Assembly (NCBI RefSeq): GCF_014203225.1 | Contig: NZ_JACHIO010000005.1 | Span: 186,001 to 250,000 of the forward strand | DNA from: Granulicella mallensis | Lineage (GTDB): Bacteria; Acidobacteriota; Terriglobia; Terriglobales; Acidobacteriaceae | DNA length: 64,000 nt | Direction: 5' to 3' | Made by a program: the position numbers and the translations under genes | The notes under the pieces: generated by a model | The model's database searches: none | Seen by the model: only the letters and a program-made list of their open reading frames with translations | Told to the model about the DNA's origin: nothing | Part shown: positions 43,516 through 51,941 of the stretch, piece by piece | Position numbering within the stretch: the stretch's first letter is position 1 | Layout: each line of letters opens with the position of its first letter

Positions 43516-45651
43516 ATGCGGGAACGAGTGAAAAGATCGGCCGTTGTGCTGACGGCCATGTTGGTTTTAGGCAGTGGAGCGCGCATGCTGGCGCAACAGG
43601 GACCGTCCGATAGTACGGATACAGACAAGTATGTGTGGCTGGAAGACGTGTCGAGCGACCGTGCCATGACCTGGGTGAAGGACGAGAACGAGCGCACAGC
43701 CAAGGTGCTCGAGAACGACCCGCATTTCGCGGCGTATCACGAGGAGGCCCTGAAGCTTTCGCAGGCGCCGGATCGTCTGCCGTACCCTGATCTTCGCGGG
43801 GGCGATGTCTACAACTTCTGGCGCGATGCGGAACACGTCAACGGAATCTTCCGCAAGACCAGCCTCTCCGACTATCTCACCATGCAGCCGAAGTGGCAGA
43901 CCGTGATCGACTACGATGCGCTGGGCAAGCAGGACAGCGTCAAGTGGGTCTCTCATGGCCTGGACTGCCTTTATCCGGGCGACCACTACTGCCTGGTCGG
44001 GCTCTCCGCCGGTGGCGAAGACGCCGACACGATGCGCGAGTTCGACCTGAAGACCGGCAAGTTCGTAGAAGGCGGCTTCACCCTGCCGCACAGCAAGCAG
44101 AGTGCGAGCTGGCTGGACAAAGACACGCTGTTGATCGCGCGTGACTGGGGCCCGGGCACGATGACCAAGTCGGGCTACCCGTTTGTCGTGAAGGAGTGGA
44201 AGCGTGGCACGCCGCTCGACACCGCGAAAGAGGTCTTCCGTGGGCAGGAGTCGGATATCAGCGCCGGAGCCTATACCCTCCACGATACAAAGGGCCACTC
44301 GCTGACGGTGTTCACGCGTGGCGTCAGCTTCTTCGAGTCGCAGAGCTTCGTCCAGACGCCGCAGGGGCTGAAGCAGTTGTCGATCCCGCTGAAGGCCAAT
44401 CTCTCCGGAATGATCGACGGCCGCGTGCTGCTTTCTATCAATGAAGACTGGACGCCCGCGGGTCAGGCGAAGAGCTTCAAGCAGGGATCACTACTGGAGA
44501 TGAAGCTGGCGGAGGTGGTGAAGGACCCCGCGCATCTGAAGCCGACCGTCGTCTTTGAGCCGACGGTGCAGGAGTTCCTGCAGGGTGTCGATACGACCAG
44601 GACCCGCCTGCTGCTCACCACGCTCAATCACGTACAGGGCAAGGCTTATATCTACACTCCCACCGCAAACGGCTGGACAAAGAAGAGCCTGCCGGTGCCG
44701 GAGAATTCTACCGTCGGCGTCGTAACGACCAACGAGAGCGACGATACCTTTTTCCTCTCCATCACAGGCTTCCTGACGCCCTCGTCGTTATGGCTGGGCG
44801 ATGCGGCTACGACTTCGCTGAAGCTGCAGAAGACCGAGCCGGCGCGTTTTGACGCGTCGAAGGATGTAGTCGAGCAACTGGAGGCGACCTCGAAGGATGG
44901 AACGAAGGTGCCGTACTTCGTCGTGCATCGCAAGGACATCAAGTACGACGGCTCGAACGCGACGCTGCTGAATGCCTATGGCGGATTTGAGGTTGCGGAG
45001 ACGCCCTCGTACTCGGCGAACATCGGCAAGCTGTGGCTGGAGAACGGCGGCGTCTTTGTGCTGGCGAACATCCGTGGCGGCGGCGAGTTCGGCCCGGCGT
45101 GGCACGAGGCTGGACTCAAGACGCATCGCCAGCGCATCTATGACGACTTCGCAGCGGTCGGAGAAGACCTGATTGCCCGCAAGATCACCTCGCCGAAGCA
45201 CCTGGGCATCATGGGCGGCTCGAACGGCGGTCTGCTGATGGGCGTCGAGATGACGCAGCGTCCGGACCTCTGGAATGCAGTTGTGATCCAGGTGCCTTTG
45301 CTCGATATGCTGCGCTTCGAGAAGATCGCCGCCGGCGCAAGTTGGGTGGGTGAGTACGGTTCGGTTTCGATTCCGGAGCAGCGCACGTTCCTGGCGTCGA
45401 TCTCGCCGTACAACCAGCTCAAGCCGGATGTGAAGTATCCCGAGCCGCTGATCTTCACCACCACCAAGGACGACCGTGTAGGCCCGCAGCATGCCCGCAA
45501 GTTCGCCGCGAAGATGGAGGAGTATCACGAGCCGTTCTTCTATGACGAGATCATCGAAGGCGGCCATGCCGCGGGTGCGGACCTCAAGGAGCAAGCCAAG
45601 ACCTGGGCCCTGACGTACACCTACCTGACGCGGAAGTTGATGGGGGAGTAG
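43516..45651 (+). CDS. Secreted S9 prolyl oligopeptidase-like peptidase
   Basis: A 711-aa protein with signal peptide (AVVLTAMLVLGSGARMLAQQ). Residues about 40-420 form the seven-bladed propeller typical of S9A. The catalytic domain has GGFEVAETPSYS, NIRGGGEFGPAWHEAG, and the nucleophile Ser569 in GGSNGG; the Asp lies in TTTKDDRVGPQHA and the His in IIEGGHAAGAD. Such enzymes cut short peptides after proline or related residues. ATG at 43516 is 5 nt after AGGAG. The signal peptide implies a periplasmic or extracellular site. Length matches the family. Confidence 0.92.
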   Translation: MRERVKRSAVVLTAMLVLGSGARMLAQQGPSDSTDTDKYVWLEDVSSDRAMTWVKDENERTAKVLENDPHFAAYHEEALKLSQAPDRLPYPDLRGGDVYNFWRDAEHVNGIFRKTSLSDYLTMQPKWQTVIDYDALGKQDSVKWVSHGLDCLYPGDHYCLVGLSAGGEDADTMREFDLKTGKFVEGGFTLPHSKQSASWLDKDTLLIARDWGPGTMTKSGYPFVVKEWKRGTPLDTAKEVFRGQESDISAGAYTLHDTKGHSLTVFTRGVSFFESQSFVQTPQGLKQLSIPLKANLSGMIDGRVLLSINEDWTPAGQAKSFKQGSLLEMKLAEVVKDPAHLKPTVVFEPTVQEFLQGVDTTRTRLLLTTLNHVQGKAYIYTPTANGWTKKSLPVPENSTVGVVTTNESDDTFFLSITGFLTPSSLWLGDAATTSLKLQKTEPARFDASKDVVEQLEATSKDGTKVPYFVVHRKDIKYDGSNATLLNAYGGFEVAETPSYSANIGKLWLENGGVFVLANIRGGGEFGPAWHEAGLKTHRQRIYDDFAAVGEDLIARKITSPKHLGIMGGSNGGLLMGVEMTQRPDLWNAVVIQVPLLDMLRFEKIAAGASWVGEYGSVSIPEQRTFLASISPYNQLKPDVKYPEPLIFTTTKDDRVGPQHARKFAAKMEEYHEPFFYDEIIEGGHAAGADLKEQAKTWALTYTYLTRKLMGE

Positions 45652-45657
45652 GGCTTA

Positions 45658-45770
45658 GCTTTTCGTCGTCATCGTGAAGTGAACGAAGGACCCCTGTGTT
45701 CTGTGCCATCACGGACAAAAGGCAGGGGTCCTTTGTTTGCTGCGCGCTCTCAAGGATGACGACGAAAAAC
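45658..45770. repeat. Family A inverted repeat, short copy 3
   Basis: TTTTCGTCGTCATCGTGAAG through GAAGGACCCC on the left, GGGGTCCTTT through CAAGGATGACGACGAAAAAC on the right. Arms are shorter and more diverged than copies 1 and 2, with only about 20 bases in the centre. It starts within 10 nt of the S9 peptidase stop. Confidence 0.85.
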
Positions 45771-45873
45771 AAGCAACAACCAAAGCCAAAACATCCCCAG
45801 GATGCATCTCCCGCGTTGAGACCGATACAATCGAAACAATGCGTAACTCCCGGGCCTTTGGGCTGGGGAATCA

Positions 45874-47763
45874 ATGGAGACTGTCCATCGAATGCAATTG
45901 AACTGGCTACCGCTGCGCGAGGATTGGGACGCGCAACTGCGCGCTGCGAAGATTCTGCCTCCAACCGATCAAGCCGCGCGGCTCGGTGAATTGGCCGGCA
46001 GCCGGATGGAGTTCTCGCAGGTCGTCCGTCTGGACCGCACAGTGCAGCGGCTCCTGGCCTGCAGCGACGGCGAACTGCCTGGGTTCGAGCGTGTCCGTCT
46101 GGCGATCCTCGGCTCGGCGACGACGGCGCAACTGGTTCCGGGAATTCGCGTTGCCGGTCTGCGACGCAGGCTGAATATCGAGATCTACGAAACCCCCTAC
46201 GGCATGTACCCGCAGGAGCTGGTAGACACCGCTTCAGGCCTGCACCAGTTCCGTCCTGAGGTCGTTCTATTCGCCTTCGACGCGCGGCATCTTGCAGGTT
46301 TGCAGTGTGCCAGGACGGCGCTTGAAACGATGCAGTGCTGCTGGCGGCAGGCTAAAGAGAACTTTGCCTGCCAGGTGCTACAGCAGACCGCCATGCCGGT
46401 CTTTCCCAACCTGATGGGGAATAACGAAGAGCGGCTGCCGCACTCTCCGGCGGCGATCCTCTCCTGTATCAATGAATCCCTGCGCCCGGCGGCTGCTGAG
46501 GCCGGCGTCGAGTTGCTCGCGCTCGACCGGCTCGTAGCGTCGGACGGCCTTGCCGCCTGGTACGACCCTGGTATGTGGCACCACTCCAAGCAGGAGGTTC
46601 ACCCGACTGCGGCGGAGATGTATGGCGAGCAGGTAGCGCGGCTGGTAGCGGCGGCTCGTGGGCGCTCCGCCAAGTGCCTGGTGCTCGATCTCGACAACAC
46701 ACTGTGGGGCGGGGTGATCGGCGACGACGGCCTGAACGGCATCGTGCTGGGACAGGGCAGCGGGCAGGGCGAGGCCTTCGTCGAGTTCCAGCAGTATGCA
46801 AAGGGTCTCAGCCTCCGTGGCGTGATCCTTGCAGTGTGCTCCAAGAACGATCATGCGAACGCCGTAGAACCCTTCGAGAGCCATCCCGAGATGGTTCTTC
46901 GCTCGCAGGATGTCGTCTGCTTCATGGCGAACTGGGAGGACAAGGCGACGAACCTGCGGAGCATTGCGAAGCAGTTGAACATCGGGCTGGATGCGCTGGT
47001 CTTCGTCGACGACAATCCGGTAGAGCGCGGCTTTGTCCGTCGCGAACTGCCGATGGTCGCCGTCCCGGAGTTGCCGGAAGACCCCGCGGGGTATGCGGCG
47101 GCGCTCGCCGCGGCGGGCTACTTCGAGGGGCTGCGGACCACGGATGAGGACCGAGCCCGTTGCAAGCTCTATCAGGCCAACGTCGAGCGTGAACAGCTCC
47201 GTGAGACGGTCACGGATATCAACAGCTATCTCGAGTCGTTGAACATGACACTGACCGCGAAGCCCTTCGACGGCATGGGGGTGGCGCGTGTCACGCAACT
47301 CATCAACAAGACCAACCAGTTCAACCTGATGACGCAGCGGCTCACCGAGGTCGAGGTTGCGGCGCGGATGAATGATCCGCATTACGTCACCCTGCAGGTA
47401 CGGCTTACCGATCGCTTCGGAGACAACGGAATCATCGCCGTGCTGATGGCGAGGCTGTGCCCCTCTGGCGAGGCGATGATCGAGACGTGGCTGATGAGCT
47501 GCCGCGTGCTGGGCCGCAAGGTGGAAGAGGCCTGCCTGAACGTGCTGGCTGAAACCTGCGCAGCGCATGGCATGAAAAGGCTTGTCGGAGGGTATCGTCC
47601 GACGGACAAGAACAGCATGGTGCGCGAGCTATACGGTTCGCTCGGATTCAAGCAGGTCGAGACCGACGAGGCTGGCGTGGCGCACTGGCTGCTTTCGTTG
47701 GAAGGCTTCCAGCCGAAGTCTGTGCCGATTCAGGTTGAGTGGTTGCAGGAGACGCTGGTTTAG
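45874..47763 (+). CDS. FkbH-like HAD-IIIC / GNAT protein
   Basis: A 629-aa multidomain protein. Residues 60-260 resemble an SGNH-like N-terminal part (LAILGSATTAQLVPGIR ... HHSKQEVHPTAAEMYGEQVARL). HAD-IIIC follows, with CLVLDLDNTLWGGVIGDDG near 268-286 (nucleophile D271), CSKNDHANA, and FVDDNPVERGFVRRELP near 381-397. A GNAT-like C-terminal domain (RFGDNGIIAVLMARL ... VGGYRPTDKNSMVRELYGSLGF) ends the protein. In polyketide pathways FkbH loads glyceryl units onto acyl carrier proteins. No PKS or carrier gene is nearby, so the role here is unclear. ATG at 45892 (MQLNW) is an alternative start. Confidence 0.88.
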   Translation: METVHRMQLNWLPLREDWDAQLRAAKILPPTDQAARLGELAGSRMEFSQVVRLDRTVQRLLACSDGELPGFERVRLAILGSATTAQLVPGIRVAGLRRRLNIEIYETPYGMYPQELVDTASGLHQFRPEVVLFAFDARHLAGLQCARTALETMQCCWRQAKENFACQVLQQTAMPVFPNLMGNNEERLPHSPAAILSCINESLRPAAAEAGVELLALDRLVASDGLAAWYDPGMWHHSKQEVHPTAAEMYGEQVARLVAAARGRSAKCLVLDLDNTLWGGVIGDDGLNGIVLGQGSGQGEAFVEFQQYAKGLSLRGVILAVCSKNDHANAVEPFESHPEMVLRSQDVVCFMANWEDKATNLRSIAKQLNIGLDALVFVDDNPVERGFVRRELPMVAVPELPEDPAGYAAALAAAGYFEGLRTTDEDRARCKLYQANVEREQLRETVTDINSYLESLNMTLTAKPFDGMGVARVTQLINKTNQFNLMTQRLTEVEVAARMNDPHYVTLQVRLTDRFGDNGIIAVLMARLCPSGEAMIETWLMSCRVLGRKVEEACLNVLAETCAAHGMKRLVGGYRPTDKNSMVRELYGSLGFKQVETDEAGVAHWLLSLEGFQPKSVPIQVEWLQETLV

Positions 47764-48281
47764 AACTCATCCAGCTCTGCAAATATCTCTTGCAGCGAAA
47801 GCTCTATCGGTGTTCCGGCAATGCGCAGCATTCCATCTGACGGCTGCTCGAATCCGCGAGTGGAAGCGTAGTAAGCCTTGCGCTTCCAGGGGTCGAGCAC
47901 CCAGATGTTAGCCACGCCGAGTGCCGCAAACTCATCTACCTTTGTCTGGAGTTCGGTCAACCGGTCTTCTTCGGAGAGCACCTCAACGCAGAGCAGGGGA
48001 GCCCAGTGGACGATGCGGTCTTTAGGATCATGTCGATGAAGAACGGAGATATCGGGAATGCGAAACCGCATTTCGGAAACCTGGACCCGCTGTTCTGTGA
48101 GTACGCGAACATCCCAGTCTTGCCTGTGCATGCCGAAGATGCGCGTAAGGATTGCCTGTAGCTCTGAGTGTGGCTGCTCTCCCGTGTTGCGTGCCTTCAA
48201 CTCGCCGTCGAGGTAATCACAATCGGGGTGATACAGGCTGTTCAGGTACTCGCTGATGGGAATAAGAACCGAACCTGCCAT
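47760..48281 (-). CDS. Uma2 family (DUF820) putative endonuclease
   Basis: A 173-aa protein with ISEYLNSLYHPDCDYLDGELKARN, RIPDISVLHR and LLCVEVLSEEDRLTELQTKVDEFAALGVANIWVLDP. D, E-V-L and the K in QTKV form the PD-(D/E)xK nuclease core typical of Uma2 proteins. These are frequent in Acidobacteria and Cyanobacteria, and their biological role is unknown. ATG at 48281 follows GGAG with good spacing. The last base pairs overlap the FkbH-like stop region (4 nt, opposite strand). Confidence 0.85.
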   Translation of the reverse strand: MAGSVLIPISEYLNSLYHPDCDYLDGELKARNTGEQPHSELQAILTRIFGMHRQDWDVRVLTEQRVQVSEMRFRIPDISVLHRHDPKDRIVHWAPLLCVEVLSEEDRLTELQTKVDEFAALGVANIWVLDPWKRKAYYASTRGFEQPSDGMLRIAGTPIELSLQEIFAELDEF

Positions 48282-48352
48282 GGCACACACTCCGTAGGCT
48301 CATCTTAGCTCGCTGCATGGAGTGCGAAAGCCCCAGCTAGAATGACAATCGT

Positions 48353-49399
48353 ATGTCCACACGCGTGCGCTCCTTTTCCAAGATCAACCTCGGGCTGGCG
48401 GTCGGCCCGGCGCGGCCGGACGGCTTTCATGGCCTTGCGACGATGTACCAGACGCTCGCGCTGCATGATTTTGTGACGGTCGAGGCACGGGCGGCGGCGG
48501 TGACGAGGATTACGCTCACATCGAACCATCCGGGGGTTCCACGGACTGAGACACGGAACGCGGAAAAGAATACGGCGTTTGCGATGGTGGCCGGTGCGCT
48601 GACTCGGATGGGAATTACGGCAGAGGTGACGATCGACATCCAGAAGCGCCTGCCGGTACAGGGAGGCATGGGGGCGGGTTCCGCGAATGCCGTCGCCGCG
48701 CTGCTGGGATTGGAGCGCGAGCTCGGTCAGGCGTTGCTCGGATCGGAGCGGGTAAAGCTGGCGGCTGAGGTCGGGTCGGACGTGCCGCTGTTTCTGCTGG
48801 GAGGGTCTGTGCTGGGACTGGGGCGCGGCGAAGAAGTTTATCCTCTGCCAGATACGCCGGCGATCCCCTGTGTCGTGGCGATCCCGTCGGTAGGGGTTTC
48901 GACCGCGCAGGCGTTCCGGGACCTGGACGCGAAGAGCGAGGTTCGGGAGGCAAGTTCCGCATCTACGTTGACTTTTCAACAGCCCCTCGATAGACTAAGT
49001 GAGTTGAGCCGCGTTCTGGCTGCCATCTGGACAATAGATGGCGTCGAATCTGGCCCCTCCGGTATTGCTCGCCCCGGTTTACCGGACAAGCAGGGTAATC
49101 TGGCCGAGAACCCACTTCTCGCGCTTGTCCGCACCGGGATCGAAAACGACTTCGAAGAAGTAGCGTTTTCACAGCATCCCTCCTTGCGTTCAACCAAGCG
49201 TGATTTGATGGGTTCCGATTCCGGCGGCAGCGCGCTGTATGCGGCGTTGTCGGGTTCGGGTTCGGCGTTGTTTGGACTCTACGAGTCTCAGGCAGACGCA
49301 CGCGCCGCTCAACAGCGTGTCCAGCAATCCGGCACGCAGGCTATCCTCACGGAGACCCTGCCTCGTTCGGCTTATTGGGATACGATGTTCGCAGAGTAG
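48353..49399 (+). CDS. ispE: 4-diphosphocytidyl-2-C-methyl-D-erythritol kinase
   Basis: GHMP kinase of the non-mevalonate (MEP) isoprenoid pathway; it phosphorylates CDP-methylerythritol. The 348-aa product begins VRSFSKINLGLAVGPARPDGFHGL, where K-I-N-L-x-L is the substrate lobe. The ATP-binding GHMP motif is RLPVQGGMGAGSANAVAALL near residue 105, slightly altered from the usual PxGAGLGGGSS. SDVPLFLLGGSVLGLGRGE follows near 145. The C-terminal GHMP domain ends with ALSGSGSALFGLYES. It is longer than the usual 280-300 aa because of an insert around residues 215-280. Next to tRNA-Gln and prs. Confidence 0.92.
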   Translation: MSTRVRSFSKINLGLAVGPARPDGFHGLATMYQTLALHDFVTVEARAAAVTRITLTSNHPGVPRTETRNAEKNTAFAMVAGALTRMGITAEVTIDIQKRLPVQGGMGAGSANAVAALLGLERELGQALLGSERVKLAAEVGSDVPLFLLGGSVLGLGRGEEVYPLPDTPAIPCVVAIPSVGVSTAQAFRDLDAKSEVREASSASTLTFQQPLDRLSELSRVLAAIWTIDGVESGPSGIARPGLPDKQGNLAENPLLALVRTGIENDFEEVAFSQHPSLRSTKRDLMGSDSGGSALYAALSGSGSALFGLYESQADARAAQQRVQQSGTQAILTETLPRSAYWDTMFAE

Positions 49400-49436
49400 C
49401 TTTGCCGGTAAATGCGTAGAAGCGCACCGGCGGTAC

Positions 49437-49510
49437 TGGGCGATCGACTAATGGTAGGTCAAGTGCCTTTGACGCACTTTGTCTAGGTTCGAATCCTAGT
49501 CGCCCAACCA
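49437..49510 (+). tRNA. tRNA-Gln (anticodon TTG), CCA encoded
   Basis: A 74-nt cloverleaf. Acceptor TGGGCGA pairs with TCGCCCA. The D-arm is GACT-AATGGTA-GGTC. The anticodon stem AGTGC/GCACT closes the 7-nt loop CTTTGAC with anticodon TTG. The variable loop is TTGT, and the T-arm is CTAGG-TTCGAAT-CCTAG. The 3' end ACCA is encoded in the DNA. It decodes glutamine codon CAA and by wobble CAG. Confidence 0.97.
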
Positions 49511-49638
49511 CTTAAGTCGTTCGCCAGATTTATAGAAATTCAGACAAAGTCTGGAAATTTATAGGCCCTCGAATAAGTAACAAGGGAGCTTTTGATTTTT
49601 CGGCGATGAAGACTTTATCGCCAGAGGATTGAGCAAGG

Positions 49639-49782
49639 CCCGCACATGTAGTTCGGCATAAAGCCGATGCGCGGGAGTAGCAGAGTTAGCGGCGCGGCGG
49701 AGAAGGAAACACGATCCGCCGGCAGCCGATAAGGAACCGAAGTCTCGCAATGCAAATGGCTGGTGCGGAAACAAGCCCAGCC
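49639..49782 (+). other. Three consecutive hairpins in the tRNA-Gln to prs interval
   Basis: Stem 1 is CCCGC (49639) with GCGGG (49671-49675), enclosing CGGC/GCCG. Stem 2 is GGCGGA (49696-49701) with TCCGCC (49715-49720). Stem 3 is GGCTGG (49758-49763) with CCAGCC (49777-49782). An AT-rich pair (CAGAC/GTCTG) lies earlier, near 49541-49553. The 49511-49845 gap carries no credible gene. It may be a structured 5' leader of prs or an independent small RNA; no known riboswitch class was recognised. Confidence 0.45.
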
Positions 49783-49845
49783 GCAAGAAGTTAGACAAGC
49801 AGTTTTTGAGATACCCATAGGTCAACCAGCCTGGAGGATTTCTAC

Positions 49846-50967
49846 GTGAACGAACAAGACACGACTGCGGTTCCTTCCCCGAGTTCTAGTAATAACGGCT
49901 CCAGCGCGACGGCCCAGGCCGAGCTGGAGCAACCGAAGCAAGTTGCCGAGTTTGTGTTGACACCGGCGACCTCTGCGGCGGGAGCAAAGGCAGCAGCGGA
50001 GAAAAAACGCTCCTCGCGCCTGAGTGACGATAAGCGCTTCAAGATCTTCTCCGGCTCGGCGAACCGGCCGTTGACGGAGGAGATCGGTAAATTCCTGGGT
50101 GTACCCGTCGGAGAGACACGCTTGCAGCGATTCTCCGACGGCGAAACCCACTTTCAGCTCCTTGAAAATGTGCGCGGCGTAGACGTATTCCTCGTCCAGC
50201 CCACGTGCCACCCGGTCGACCAGAATCTCGTCGAACTGCTGATTATGATGGACGCGCTCCGGCGCGCCTCGGCAGGACGAATCACGGTCGTCGTTCCGTA
50301 TTACGGGTATGCGCGTCAGGACCGCAAGGATCGGCCTCGCGTGGCGATCACCTCCAAGCTGGTCGCTGATCTTTTGACGACGGCAGGCGCCAATCGCGCG
50401 CTGTTCGTCGACCTGCATGCGGCGCAGATCCAGGGCTTCTTCAATATCCCCGTTGACCATTTGTTTGCCAGCCCGGTGCTGGTGGGGTACTTCCGCGATT
50501 TGAAGCTGCCGAACCTTACCGTAGTGAGCCCCGATGCGGGCGGCGTGGAACGCGCCAGATTTTTTGCAAAGAAATTAGAAGTACCGTTGGCCATCGTCGA
50601 CAAGCGGCGTACCGACATCAATGTGACCGAGGTGATGAACGTCATCGGCGAAGTGCGTGGACGCACCTGCCTGATCCTCGACGACATCGTTGACACGGCT
50701 GGAACGCTGGTGAAGACCGCCGACGCACTGCTCGAACAGGGAGCGGAAAAAGTTTATGCCTGCGCCTCACACGCTGTGCTTTCAGGGCCGGCGGTGGAGC
50801 GCATTGCGAATTCGGGACTGGAAGAGTTGGTTGTAACGAACACGATTCCGCTCTCCGAAGCCGCGCAGAAGGTAAGCAAGATTAAGGTGCTCTCGATAGC
50901 AGGCTTGTTGGGCCGGGCGATCGAGAGCATTCACATGGAGACGTCGGTATCGACGCTCTTCAATTAG
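49846..50967 (+). CDS. prs: Ribose-phosphate pyrophosphokinase
   Basis: Makes PRPP from ribose 5-phosphate and ATP for nucleotide, His and Trp synthesis. The 373-aa product contains FKIFSGSANRPLTEEI, FSDGETHFQLLENVRG and YYGYARQDRKDRPR (ATP/flexible loop). VDLHAAQIQGFFNIPVDHL follows, then the PRPP-binding LILDDIVDTAGTL near residue 285. It is about 55 residues longer than the usual 315 aa because of a low-complexity N-terminal extension rich in Ser, Ala, Glu and Asn. GTG at 49846 follows GGAGG. If a later start were used, the extension would disappear, but no better site is visible before residue 60. Confidence 0.95.
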   Translation: MNEQDTTAVPSPSSSNNGSSATAQAELEQPKQVAEFVLTPATSAAGAKAAAEKKRSSRLSDDKRFKIFSGSANRPLTEEIGKFLGVPVGETRLQRFSDGETHFQLLENVRGVDVFLVQPTCHPVDQNLVELLIMMDALRRASAGRITVVVPYYGYARQDRKDRPRVAITSKLVADLLTTAGANRALFVDLHAAQIQGFFNIPVDHLFASPVLVGYFRDLKLPNLTVVSPDAGGVERARFFAKKLEVPLAIVDKRRTDINVTEVMNVIGEVRGRTCLILDDIVDTAGTLVKTADALLEQGAEKVYACASHAVLSGPAVERIANSGLEELVVTNTIPLSEAAQKVSKIKVLSIAGLLGRAIESIHMETSVSTLFN

Positions 50968-50968
50968 A

Positions 50969-51116
50969 GGGTTCAGGGCTTAGGGCCCAGGGTCTAGAAA
51001 ACTTCGCCCGGAATAGTGGGCCATACCAGCGGCACGGCCGCAAAGGGAGTACGACACAGGAGTAAGAGTCTAAAGTTCAAGGGTCTTCTCGACCCTGAGC
51101 CCTAAGCCCTGAACCC
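50969..51116. repeat. 26-bp inverted repeat between prs and rplY
   Basis: Left arm 50969-50994 (begins GGGTTCAGGGCTTAGGG) and right arm 51091-51116 are reverse complements with one mismatch, around a 96-bp centre. It begins two bases after the prs stop and could act as a terminator-like hairpin or an RNA processing site before rplY. Confidence 0.8.
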
Positions 51117-51143
51117 TGTGCTCTTCGCCCGAAAGGAAAACAC

Positions 51144-51821
51144 ATGTCAACCAGCAAGATCGAAGCAGTTGTGGCAACGCCCCGTACCGGTACCTTCAAC
51201 AAGGGCCACGCCCGTCGCGTGCGCGTCTCCGGCCTGATTCCCGCCGTTGTGTACGGCGCGGGCCAGGAGTCGGTGGCCGTCACGGTCGACCCCCGGGTCA
51301 TCACCAAGATTTTGTACTCGGAGTCCGGTCACAACACGATCTTCGACCTCGCCATCGAAGGCAAAGGCACGAACAAGGTGATGATTGTCGACTGGCAGCA
51401 CGAGCCCATCAAGGGCAAGCTGCTGCACATCGACCTGAAGCGCATTGCAATGGACAAGGCCATGCGCGTCTCGATCCCGGTTCAGCTCATCGGCGTTCCG
51501 GTCGGCGTCAAGTCGAACGGTGGCGTTCTCGGTCAGGTGCTGCACGAGGTTGAGGTTGAGTGCCTTCCCGGCGACATTCCAGATCACATCGACATCGACG
51601 TCACGAACCTCGATATCAACGGCGCGATCCACATCTCGGACCTGCCGCACTCGGACAAGCTGAAGTTCCTCGGCGAAGAGGATGCACTGGTTGCACACGT
51701 CACCATCGCCAAGGAAGAGGCTGCTGTCGAGCCGGTTGCCGGCCCGAGTGAGCCTGAAGTTGCCAAGAAGGGCAAGCAGGATGCACCCGCTGCCGATGCT
51801 GCTGGCGATAAGAAGAAGTAG
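51144..51821 (+). CDS. rplY: 50S ribosomal protein L25 (CTC-type)
   Basis: Binds 5S rRNA in the large ribosomal subunit. The 225-aa product is the long CTC form: the N-terminal L25 domain has RTGTFNKGHARRVRVSGLIPAVVYG and GHNTIFDLAIE, and the C-terminal beta domain (TL5/CTC) has VEVECLPGDIPDHIDIDV and ISDLPHSDKLKFLGEEDALVAHVTI. A charged Ala/Lys tail ends the protein. ATG at 51144 follows GAAAGGAAA. It is flanked by inverted repeats at 50969-51116 and 51829-51920. L25 near pth is a common arrangement in bacteria. Confidence 0.96.
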   Translation: MSTSKIEAVVATPRTGTFNKGHARRVRVSGLIPAVVYGAGQESVAVTVDPRVITKILYSESGHNTIFDLAIEGKGTNKVMIVDWQHEPIKGKLLHIDLKRIAMDKAMRVSIPVQLIGVPVGVKSNGGVLGQVLHEVEVECLPGDIPDHIDIDVTNLDINGAIHISDLPHSDKLKFLGEEDALVAHVTIAKEEAAVEPVAGPSEPEVAKKGKQDAPAADAAGDKKK

Positions 51822-51828
51822 AAGTGCA

Positions 51829-51920
51829 GAGTGATAAGTGACAAGTGGTAAGTGAGAAGTGAACAACACAAAGATAATGCAGCGACTTTCTTATCACTTA
51901 CCACTTGTCACTTATCACTC
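51829..51920. repeat. 27-bp perfect inverted repeat between rplY and pth
   Basis: 51829-51855 (GAGTGATAAGTGACAAGTGG...) is perfectly complementary to 51894-51920, with a 38-nt centre. The arms are themselves built of repeated AAGTG words. It begins 8 nt after the rplY stop and ends 22 nt before the pth start. Confidence 0.88.
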
Positions 51921-51941
51921 GCTCACCACAGGTGAGCCGTC

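Noticed and set aside
49559..49825. Minus-strand frame in the tRNA-Gln to prs interval
   Set aside because: No ribosome site, no family-like sequence, and overlapping structured RNA hairpins explain the region better.
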